Shown here one piece after another: positions 38,486 through 46,123 of a stretch of 64,000 bases of DNA (positions within the stretch are counted from its first letter, which is position 1; each line of letters opens with the position of its first letter). This DNA comes from Rhizobium sp. BK313 (lineage in GTDB: Bacteria > Pseudomonadota > Alphaproteobacteria > Rhizobiales > Rhizobiaceae). The stretch spans positions 372,001 to 436,000 of the forward strand of contig NZ_JACHZQ010000006.1 in NCBI RefSeq assembly GCF_014193655.1, read 5' to 3'. The position numbers were made by a program, and so were the translations under genes. Under the pieces are notes generated by a model. That model was not told the DNA's origin, did no database searches, and worked only from the letters and a program-made list of their open reading frames with translations.

Positions 38486-39593
38486 ACAGCCCGAGAGAAT
38501 ACCCACCAATTTGGACGAGATCTTCGACTATCTTGCGCATGCGCAGCCGGTGATGCTGAAGATCGCGTCCGGCACCGATTTTGCGCGGCAATCGATGCGG
38601 AAAGCATCCTTCGTTCTCTGCACTCTCAAAGCCAGCTCTTTCGTCGACGCGGACCTGACGGGCGCCTCCTTCACCAGCTGCGATCTCTCGGACACGGTCT
38701 TCACCGGCTGCATCCTGTCCGGAACGCGCTTTGTCGACTGCGACCTGTCGCGCGCCGATTTCCGCGATTGTCAGTTGGAGACGACGCAATTTGTCGCCGG
38801 CAAAGCGGTCAAAGCAGCCTATCAGGGTGCCGCGATCACCAAGGCGTCCTTTGCCAAGACGGATATTTCCGAGACCGATTTCCGGGACGTCACGGTGGAG
38901 CGCTCGGCCTTCCTGGATTGTCCGATCGAGGGACTGTCGCTGACCGGCGCGGTGCTTTCCAGCGTCATGCTGACGAAGGCCGATCTGCGCGATATCGATC
39001 TGACCGATGTTCACATCGACACCGCGGTTTTTGCCGAAGCCGATCTTTCCGGCAAAGATCTCAAGGGACAGTCGCTGCAGAGATGTACCTTCTACAAGGG
39101 CAAGTTCACTCAGACGCGTCTCGATGCCGCGCGGCTCGACGGCAGCGTTTTTGCCGATTGCGATTTCGAGGCAGCCTCGGCATCTGGAATTTCGGGGAAC
39201 ATGACCTGCTTCACCAAAAGCCGGATGGACGGGCTGGATTTGTCGAACAGCAATCTGTCGATGGCGAATTTTGTCCAGTCCAGCATCAAGGGCGCTATCT
39301 TTAACGGCAGCCAGCTCTATTCGGCCGCCTTCACCGAAGCCGACGCGAAAGCCGCGCAGTTCGAACGCTGCAACCTGCAGCAGGCAGACTTTTCCCGTGC
39401 GGATCTTTCAGCCGGCAATTTCGGCGCGGCAACCTTTTCGAATACCAAATTTCACGCGGCCAAGCGCGACGGTGCGCTGTTTGCCGGCGCATCCGGTAGC
39501 GTGATCGAGACCGACCAGGACCGCGCCATCAGCGAGCTCTATTCGCCGCGGATCGTCGTGCTCGACGGAGACGATACCAGGGAGACGAGATAA
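38478..39593 (+). CDS. Pentapeptide-repeat protein
   Basis: A 371-residue protein made almost wholly of pentapeptide repeats (from about residue 30 to 350; units such as ADLTG, CDLSD, ANFVQ), forming a long beta helix. It overlaps the DUF2169-pentapeptide gene and sits 3 bp before the PAAR-like gene, as in other DUF2169/DUF4150/DUF3540 T6SS clusters. No signal peptide or catalytic motif. Likely a cargo adaptor or elongated tip component, which is inference. Confidence 0.83.
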   Translation: MPRQPERIPTNLDEIFDYLAHAQPVMLKIASGTDFARQSMRKASFVLCTLKASSFVDADLTGASFTSCDLSDTVFTGCILSGTRFVDCDLSRADFRDCQLETTQFVAGKAVKAAYQGAAITKASFAKTDISETDFRDVTVERSAFLDCPIEGLSLTGAVLSSVMLTKADLRDIDLTDVHIDTAVFAEADLSGKDLKGQSLQRCTFYKGKFTQTRLDAARLDGSVFADCDFEAASASGISGNMTCFTKSRMDGLDLSNSNLSMANFVQSSIKGAIFNGSQLYSAAFTEADAKAAQFERCNLQQADFSRADLSAGNFGAATFSNTKFHAAKRDGALFAGASGSVIETDQDRAISELYSPRIVVLDGDDTRETR

Positions 39594-39596
39594 AGA

Positions 39597-39998
39597 ATGT
39601 TCGTGAATTCACAAGGCCCCATTCCGGGAATGGATTTCTCGGCGCCTGACGTCTACCTGCAGCCCACACCCGTTGGTCCCGTTCCCGTTCCCTTCATGAG
39701 CATGGGGATGCGCCCGACCGACATTCCGACGAATTTCCGTTTCCTTATCATGTGCATGCCATCGCACAATCTGATGAACGAGGCCCCGGTGACGATCAGC
39801 GGCCCCGGCCCCGGTGTCGCATCCGGCATGGTTTGTTCCGAGAGCCACAACGCCATTGGCTCCGTCAAATTCTTCATTCAGGCGATGCCGGCCACGCGCG
39901 CATTGCTGGATCCCACCCTGCAGAACGGCATTTCACCCAATTCGGTCGGAATGACGATCGTTCCCTCCCAAGTGCGCCTGATCAACCCGAGCGCCTGA
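39597..39998 (+). CDS. PAAR-like DUF4150 spike-tip protein
   Basis: A 133-residue protein of the DUF4150 / PAAR-like group. The start MFVNSQGPIPGMDFSAPDV, the PTPVGPVPVPF segment and the Gly/Ser-rich GPGPGVASGMV centre are typical. PAAR-like proteins cap the VgrG trimer and sharpen the spike; this one has no toxin extension. It is flanked by the pentapeptide gene and vgrG, as expected. Confidence 0.87.
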   Translation: MFVNSQGPIPGMDFSAPDVYLQPTPVGPVPVPFMSMGMRPTDIPTNFRFLIMCMPSHNLMNEAPVTISGPGPGVASGMVCSESHNAIGSVKFFIQAMPATRALLDPTLQNGISPNSVGMTIVPSQVRLINPSA

Positions 39999-40022
39999 CG
40001 ACGATAGACGAGAGAGTAGAAG

Positions 40023-41552
40023 ATGAGCACGAATAGCATGCAGGAAATGCTGATCACGCTGCCGGGTGCAACGTCTGATGTGGTCTATGTCGAAAGCGTC
40101 AGGGGACGCGAGGCGCTCTCGAACGCCTACGAATTCGAGGCCGATGTCGTCTGCCGCAATCCACTTCAGATCGAGCCGATGCTCGGCAAGGCAGCGAAAC
40201 TCGAGCTGCGCGTGCTCGACGAGGAGGCCGTGGTGCATGGCATCGTTGCCGCCGTCATGACGCTCGATCCGACCACCAACCGCGAATTCTGCTATCGCTT
40301 CGTCATTGCGCCCGAGTTGGCCCTGATGAAGCTCAGCCGGCAAAACCAGATCTACGGCACCGATCGCGACATGAACGTCGTCGACATCGTCGAAAAGGAA
40401 TTGAGCGACGGCAATAAAAGCGGCTCGAAGACCGCCTCCAGCCGCGTCGGCCGCTCCATCCCGCATCAGATCCTTGCCGACAAATCGAGCTATCCGAAAC
40501 TCGATTTCACCATGCAATACAACGAAAGCGACTTCGACTTCATTTCGCGGCTCTGTGAAAAATTCGGCATCTTCTACATGTTCGATCAGAGCGGCGATCA
40601 GGAGGTCGTCCAGTTCTGCGACCGCAAAGAACATTTCCGCCGCGTGGCGGGACGCAAGCTGACCGAGGAGCTGCCGTTTCGCAGCGAATCGCAGATCCGC
40701 AGCCAGGGCGACTTTGCCATCCGCTCTTTCAAAGGCACGTTCAAGGTAGCGGCCGGTTCGATCCATCGCCGGGAATTCAACGATGAAACCCCGACGGTCG
40801 ATCTGTCGGTTTCCCACTACGCCGCCTATTCCGGCCAGGGTATCGACGTGCGCTACGGCGAAAACTACCGGACCGTCGGCGAAGGCAATTTCCTGGCGAC
40901 GCGGCGGATGGAACAGGTGAGTGCCGAACGGCAGACATTCGCGGGTGAAAGCAATATTCCACTGCTCCGGCCCGGAATGATCTTCAAGCTGGTCGATCAT
41001 CCGATCGCCGAACTCGAAGCCTATTACGTCATCACCCAGGTCGAGCACGAGATGGCCGAGCCCACGCCGCTCGGCTTCAGCTCGGCGGACAAAAAGAGCG
41101 AGCCCTATCGCAACCGTTTTACCTGCATTCCCTTCACCATCCAGTACCGTCCGCCGCTTTCGACACCGAAGCCTGTCGTCAATGGCTTCCTGATCGGCTT
41201 CGTCGATGGCGAAGGCAGCTCGAAGCGGGCGGAACTCGACCAATACGGCCGCTACCGCATCCGCATCATGGACGAGGAGAGCGGCCTCTCCGGTGGCAAA
41301 GCGAGCTATCTCGTGCGCAAGGCTGAGCCCTATGGCGGTGGTGACGGCTTCGGCTCGCATTCGACGCTGAACGTCGGCACGGAGGTCATCCTCGGCTTCC
41401 TGCACGGCGATCCGGATCGGCCGATCATCATGGGCGCCTTCTCCAATGCCCACCTTTCCAATCCCGTCACGCAAACCAACAGCAATGTCGCTCATCGCAC
41501 GCGCACCGCATCCGGCATCATTCTGCAGATGTGCGACGGCGCTGCCCGTTGA
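40023..41552 (+). CDS. vgrG: T6SS spike protein VgrG (TssI), short form
   Basis: A 509-residue VgrG. It has the gp27-like base (about 1-370, with the YNESDFDFISRLCEKFGIFYMF signature near 160-181) and the gp5 OB-fold with a core of YGRYRIRI and GTEVILGFLHGDPDRP (about 405-480). It ends soon after THRTRTASG-like residues where most VgrG proteins (600-700 residues) continue into the beta-helical needle. The missing needle-like repeat is found in the next gene, so the spike seems to be split into two proteins. Confidence 0.93.
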   Translation: MSTNSMQEMLITLPGATSDVVYVESVRGREALSNAYEFEADVVCRNPLQIEPMLGKAAKLELRVLDEEAVVHGIVAAVMTLDPTTNREFCYRFVIAPELALMKLSRQNQIYGTDRDMNVVDIVEKELSDGNKSGSKTASSRVGRSIPHQILADKSSYPKLDFTMQYNESDFDFISRLCEKFGIFYMFDQSGDQEVVQFCDRKEHFRRVAGRKLTEELPFRSESQIRSQGDFAIRSFKGTFKVAAGSIHRREFNDETPTVDLSVSHYAAYSGQGIDVRYGENYRTVGEGNFLATRRMEQVSAERQTFAGESNIPLLRPGMIFKLVDHPIAELEAYYVITQVEHEMAEPTPLGFSSADKKSEPYRNRFTCIPFTIQYRPPLSTPKPVVNGFLIGFVDGEGSSKRAELDQYGRYRIRIMDEESGLSGGKASYLVRKAEPYGGGDGFGSHSTLNVGTEVILGFLHGDPDRPIIMGAFSNAHLSNPVTQTNSNVAHRTRTASGIILQMCDGAAR

Positions 41553-41573
41553 CGATAGCCAAAGGACACGGCA

Positions 41574-42557
41574 ATGACCGACGCATCCTCCCCCTCGGTT
41601 TCAGTCTCCGATACCTCAGGTACGGCCTACCAGAACTCCTCCACCTATCTTTTCGTCCCCGGCACATTGGGCAGCGATGCCTCCGCATCGAGCGACGACG
41701 GCAGCACGCCTGGTGCCTTTTTCCGTCTTGGCAGCTATTCGGACATGGAGACCGGCTCGCAAAGCAATGCCACAAACCGAGGACTTTTTTTCCCCCGCAA
41801 TCACGTCAAGGACGAGGCAGCAAAGGGAAGTCAGAGTGTCGGGAAGGGTATCCTGCTTGCCTGCAACGGCCGGCTGCTGATGCGCAGCTCGAACGAAACT
41901 TATCTCCATAGCACGGGCTCGATCAATATCGACACCGAGAACCAACTGAACGTCAACGCGGACAAGGCAATCCTCATCAATTCAAGTGACACGATAACGA
42001 TCCAGAATGCCAATACGAAGAGCATCTCGATCATTGCCGGCGAGGGTCAGGGGAACCTGACGACCAAGGGCCTGCAGGCGACCATCGAGATCAACGGCAA
42101 CGAATTCAAATCCACCACCCAGGACAGCTTCAGCTATTACCGGTGCAACGTCTACACGTACAAGCTCGGCGGCATGGTCGACGTGACACTGGGCGGCAAG
42201 TTTTCCTACTGGCTCGGCGACGCGCTGAGCATCACCACGTCGATCGACCTGACGATCTCGCTCAGCATTGCCATGACCCTCTATATCGTCAAGGTCGACA
42301 TAGGTCTCATAAAAGTGGACTTCGTGCGCAACAAATACGAAATGAAGGAAGGCAAGTTCGTCGCGGCCAAAGCCAATTTCTTCATCTTCGGCGCCAAGGC
42401 GGAAACAACGGTCACAAAGGCTGACGAAACAGCGGTCAGCAACGAAACGAAGGCCGTCGATTCAGGAGATGCCGGCGTGCAGACCTGGGTCAAGGGCGTG
42501 GTGTCGAAGGTCAGCGGACCGGATTCGGAAATATCCGAAATCAAGAGCAACATGTGA
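41574..42557 (+). CDS. VgrG needle-like protein, possible cargo
   Basis: A 327-residue protein with no full family match that I can name. Residues about 98-165 have the short beta repeats seen in the gp5/VgrG C-terminal needle (SINIDTENQLNVNADKAI, then ILINSSDTITIQNAN). Residues about 205-260 are strongly hydrophobic and beta-branched (ISLSIAMTLYIVKVDIGLIK), which could be membrane-inserting. The C-terminal 60 residues are polar and helical. No signal peptide. It starts 21 bp after vgrG. It may complete the VgrG spike and carry a membrane-active or adaptor part; both are inference. Confidence 0.6.
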   Translation: MTDASSPSVSVSDTSGTAYQNSSTYLFVPGTLGSDASASSDDGSTPGAFFRLGSYSDMETGSQSNATNRGLFFPRNHVKDEAAKGSQSVGKGILLACNGRLLMRSSNETYLHSTGSINIDTENQLNVNADKAILINSSDTITIQNANTKSISIIAGEGQGNLTTKGLQATIEINGNEFKSTTQDSFSYYRCNVYTYKLGGMVDVTLGGKFSYWLGDALSITTSIDLTISLSIAMTLYIVKVDIGLIKVDFVRNKYEMKEGKFVAAKANFFIFGAKAETTVTKADETAVSNETKAVDSGDAGVQTWVKGVVSKVSGPDSEISEIKSNM

Positions 42558-42590
42558 CGCAATACCGGAAAAACCGGATGGGGAAATAGC

Positions 42591-43235
42591 ATGACAGGAC
42601 CCATGACGAGCCGATCGGCGGTTCAGCATGCCGCAACGATGATTCAACCCGCGGCCTCCGCCGGTGGATTGATCCGCGGCACGGTCAAGACATTGATGAC
42701 CGTTACCGAGGCAGGCGTCGAGACGGATGCAGGAGAGAGCGTTCATGCCCGGCAGGCGGCGAGCTGTCTGCTGGCGCCGGCGATCGGCGATCGCGTCCTT
42801 CTCTGCATGATCGGCGGCGAAACCTATATCCTCGCCGTGCTCGAACGGGAAAGCCAGCACGCAGCCGAAATCTCCGTTCCGGGTGCCCGCAAGGTCACGA
42901 TCAGCGCCGGTGAGAAGCTGGAGCTGAACGCGCCGTCGATGAGCCTTGCCGCCCGCCAATTGACCCTGCTGGCACGCAACATGGCGCAGACGGGGCAGTT
43001 TCTCACCAGCAATTTCAAGACCATCGTCGAAACGGTCGTCGACAAGACGATCGGCGCCCGCAGCCTGACGACGAAGGCGGAGATACGGACCGCCATCATA
43101 ACTGAGGTGGAAATGCTGAATGCCGGTACGCTTGTGCAAAACATCGACACGGTCGCCACGCAGAACAGCGAAATCGCCCTCGTCACCGCCCAGCGTGATG
43201 TCAGGCTCGATGCGGAGCGCGTCAGTGTCGGCTGA
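42591..43235 (+). CDS. DUF3540 T6SS accessory protein
   Basis: A 214-residue DUF3540 protein. It has an N-terminal OB/SH3-like part (ARQAASCLLAPAIGDRVLL about 48-66) resembling the gp5 OB fold and a C-terminal repeat region with needle-like strands (ELNAPSMSLAARQLTLLA, IDTVATQNSEIALVTAQRDV). DUF3540 genes accompany DUF2169 and DUF4150 genes in many T6SS clusters; the function is unknown but the fold suggests a spike component. Confidence 0.82.
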   Translation: MTGPMTSRSAVQHAATMIQPAASAGGLIRGTVKTLMTVTEAGVETDAGESVHARQAASCLLAPAIGDRVLLCMIGGETYILAVLERESQHAAEISVPGARKVTISAGEKLELNAPSMSLAARQLTLLARNMAQTGQFLTSNFKTIVETVVDKTIGARSLTTKAEIRTAIITEVEMLNAGTLVQNIDTVATQNSEIALVTAQRDVRLDAERVSVG

Positions 43236-43292
43236 ACGGTTCGGTCATGGCAGCGTGGCATCTTTCTCGCCACGAACCGCTGGAGCCGCAGA

Positions 43293-45233
43293 ATGTTGCT
43301 GATCGACCAACGGCTGTCCGCCGCCCGAAGCCATCGTTCCGCCGGGCGCAATGACGATGCCGCGCTGCTCTATGAAAGCGTGCTGGATGTCAGCCCCTCG
43401 AACATTGCGGCCCTCAAAGAGCTCGCGGTGATCCGGTTGACGGACGGACGCCTGGATGCGGCAATGGACCTTGCCATGCGGGCCGCGGCGAAGGCGAACA
43501 CGGATTGCGACGCGCTCGCCCTGCTTGCCAGGGTCGCGCTTCTGTCGGACCGTTCGGATATCGCTGCCGTCGCCATCGACCAGGGCCTGGCGCTGGATCG
43601 TTATCACCCCGAAATCAACAGACTGAAAGCAAGCACGTTGCTGCAAGGTGGCGACCAGAAGGCGGCCGAACGATTGCTAATCGAGGCGTTGACGCGCCAT
43701 CCTGATGATGCCGGCCTGCTGACCGTTCTCTCGCAAATGTACATGGAGGACGGGTTGCCCGGTCCGGGGCTGACCTATAGCCGCAAGGCTCTTGCGCAGG
43801 ATCCCGACAATCCGGATCTCCTCACACTCGTCGGCTCGCAGCTTTCCGTGCTCGGCAACCACGCCGAAGCCCTTCCCTACCTGGAGCGGGCCCATCTGCT
43901 GCAACCCGCGAATGTTCCCCTTCAGAGCTACCTCGCCGAGACGCTCCTCAGCCTCGGGCAGCTGACGGAGGCGTATCGTCTCGCCAAGCGGGTGGTCACG
44001 CTGACGCCGCACCTGCTCTCCGGCTGGCAGACCTATGTGAAGGTCATGGCCTATCGCGGCGAAGCGGAGGCGGCCCTTGCCGAATTCCTGGTGATCGCCA
44101 AGCAGCATCCCGAAAAAATCGATGCGGCGCTGACGCTGGCCGGCGCCCACAGAATTTCCGGCAATCCAGCCCAGGCGCTGCGCCTGCTGCAGCCACTAAC
44201 GGCCAAATTCGCGACGCTGACCCTGACGCAGAAGACTCTCACCATGGCTCTGATCCGCGACTGCTGCCTGACGCTTGGCCTGTTCGACAAGGTGGCGCCG
44301 ACCTTCCTGCAGACGGACCTGCATGCCATGCTGGGCCTCGGGCAGTACGGCGGGAAAGATGCCGGGACCGACGATGAGCTCTCTGCGGCGCTTGCCGAAA
44401 CGAGCCTCGTCATTGACGGCAATCTTTCCAGCCTCGATGCCATGGTCCTGCTACGGTTTGGTCTGTGCCCACCCGAAACCGGCTCTCCGACAACCGTGCT
44501 TGGAGCGTCAAGCCTTGCCGATATCGTCGCTCTCATGCCGAGCAAGCATTTCGAAGCCAATGACGTACCGAAGGCCGAGGACCAGGATGATGTCGTCCGC
44601 GCCCTGCCGCTCTCCTACGCCCTGGCACTTCCTGAGCGCCTTCGCGGCACCATGACCTCCACCCTACCCTATGTGAGGGCGCCCCAGGACCGCCGGAAAA
44701 TCTGGCGCCGCTCGCTTGCCGGACTGCCAAGGCCATTGATCGTGCTAGCGTGGGACGCGACACGGCCGGGGTTGCTCCTTGAGGATTATCGGATTGCTTT
44801 CAACAGTTTCCAAGGCACCCTCGTCAGCGTCATGTGGGACGAGGCCCGCCATCAGCTTTCCGATTGGTCTCTCGTCATCGATGCCGGCGTTCACTTCACG
44901 TCGATGGCGGATCTTGCCGCCGTCATCGCCGAGACGGATGGAATCATCGGCCCGAACGGCGTTCCCCTGCACCTGGCGGGCGCCATGGGTGCGAAAGCCA
45001 TGCTGCTGACGCTGCCGAACTGGCCATGGTACTGGCATAACGAAGACGGCGTGTCATCGTGGTATCCCTCCGTGAAGGTCGTGAAGACCGGGACCATCGG
45101 CAGCTGGGCCGCGAGGACTGAGGAGATTTCTCCGGCGATCGGAGAGTTCTGCCGCTCTTTGCATGTCCCGGCTCTCGCATCGAACGATGATCATTCCATC
45201 AACTTTTCCGCAGCCGAGGGAGGCAAGGCATGA
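43293..45233 (+). CDS. TPR protein with glycosyltransferase-like C-terminus
   Basis: A 646-residue protein. Residues about 1-290 are tandem tetratricopeptide repeats (for example DPDNPDLLTLVGSQLSVLGN). The C-terminal 220 residues look like the second half of TPR-linked glycosyltransferases: a GIIGPNGVPLHLAGAMGAKAMLLTLP segment followed by WYWHNEDGVSSWYPSVKVVKT, where family members have a sugar-nucleotide site. The first Rossmann half is less clear, so catalysis is uncertain. No signal peptide or membrane helix. Encoded in the spike operon and coupled (ATGA) to the last gene. It may modify or hold a T6SS cargo protein. Confidence 0.7.
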   Translation: MLLIDQRLSAARSHRSAGRNDDAALLYESVLDVSPSNIAALKELAVIRLTDGRLDAAMDLAMRAAAKANTDCDALALLARVALLSDRSDIAAVAIDQGLALDRYHPEINRLKASTLLQGGDQKAAERLLIEALTRHPDDAGLLTVLSQMYMEDGLPGPGLTYSRKALAQDPDNPDLLTLVGSQLSVLGNHAEALPYLERAHLLQPANVPLQSYLAETLLSLGQLTEAYRLAKRVVTLTPHLLSGWQTYVKVMAYRGEAEAALAEFLVIAKQHPEKIDAALTLAGAHRISGNPAQALRLLQPLTAKFATLTLTQKTLTMALIRDCCLTLGLFDKVAPTFLQTDLHAMLGLGQYGGKDAGTDDELSAALAETSLVIDGNLSSLDAMVLLRFGLCPPETGSPTTVLGASSLADIVALMPSKHFEANDVPKAEDQDDVVRALPLSYALALPERLRGTMTSTLPYVRAPQDRRKIWRRSLAGLPRPLIVLAWDATRPGLLLEDYRIAFNSFQGTLVSVMWDEARHQLSDWSLVIDAGVHFTSMADLAAVIAETDGIIGPNGVPLHLAGAMGAKAMLLTLPNWPWYWHNEDGVSSWYPSVKVVKTGTIGSWAARTEEISPAIGEFCRSLHVPALASNDDHSINFSAAEGGKA

Positions 45234-45592
45234 CATCCTGGCGTCCGCCAACGCGTGAACCGGATGCGCTTCGAGCCGCCCTTCACGACTATCTTCGCAA
45301 CCGAGCAGCACAGGTGTTCCTCACGAAAGCCGCGACGCTGCAATCGCTGGGGCGCGCGGAGATCGTCATGAGCAACGGCCGCAACCTCGCCATCGACCTT
45401 CGCATATCGCCCGTCGACATCTCGAAATTCGCCAATCGCGCCACAATCGCCTTTACCGTCGAGGGGCACGCCGCCGAGAACGGAACCGGCTACGAGGTCA
45501 ACGGACGGATCGTCCTCGATCGCGAGACGCTGGCCTACCTCTCGATCGAGGTCAGTCCCACGGTCGTCAACAGCTCCACGCGCACCGGCTAG
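45230..45592 (+). CDS. Small protein of unknown function
   Basis: A 120-residue protein that I do not recognise. N-terminal helix (1-45), then an alternating pattern of strands with charged turns (about 45-115). No signal peptide. It overlaps the TPR-glycosyltransferase gene by 4 bp and is the last gene of the spike operon, the place where immunity proteins or cargo adaptors often lie. Real coding is supported by the overlap and by codon use matching its neighbours. Confidence 0.6.
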   Translation: MTSWRPPTREPDALRAALHDYLRNRAAQVFLTKAATLQSLGRAEIVMSNGRNLAIDLRISPVDISKFANRATIAFTVEGHAAENGTGYEVNGRIVLDRETLAYLSIEVSPTVVNSSTRTG

Positions 45593-46123
45593 GCTCCGGG
45601 ATCAGCGGATCGAGGCTGGGAGGCGCTATCGCTCAGCGTGCTGTGCCGCACACCGTGCGTCTAAATCAGAACTCTGATCCGCAAAATTCGAAATTTTGAG
45701 CTGACGTTACCAAAGGGAAAATTGGGCCGCCTGTTGGGGATCATGTGGGCGGCCCAGTGCAGCTGCATGTAGCAGCCATGTAGGCGGAAAGTCGCCTAAC
45801 AGTTAAATAATATCATTTAACGTTTGAATTTCAATTCAACTTTTGAATTAATTAAATTGGATATTTAGCAGAGAGTGCTCTAATCGCGTTATTGGCAACA
45901 ATTGTTGCTTGGCAGATGGGGTGGTTGCCGTCCTCCCCCAGCGGCTTCTGAAAGTGCCGCAAATAAAAGCCTGACAGAAGACCGCACTCGATCACACGTC
46001 AAAATGGTCAGACACGACTTGCGCAACGGACGGCAACCACAGAAGTTAATCGTGAGAATCGTCGATCTTCATTCTCGACGCTCGTCGGAAGAGATAGCGT
46101 GCCAGCCGCAGGCTGGCTCGGTC
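45593..46123. other. AT-rich intergenic region with inverted repeats
   Basis: No gene seen. A 7-bp hairpin CAAAATT-CGA-AATTTTG lies about 110 bp after the unknown gene and may end the spike operon. The stretch about 45795-45870 is strikingly AT-rich compared with its surroundings and holds TTGAATT-TC-AATTCAA (45824-45839). It marks the edge between T6SS locus and accessory DNA. Confidence 0.5.

Noticed and set aside
39933..41495. 520-codon minus-strand open frame
   Set aside because: Antisense to vgrG, which has clear VgrG motifs and operon context.
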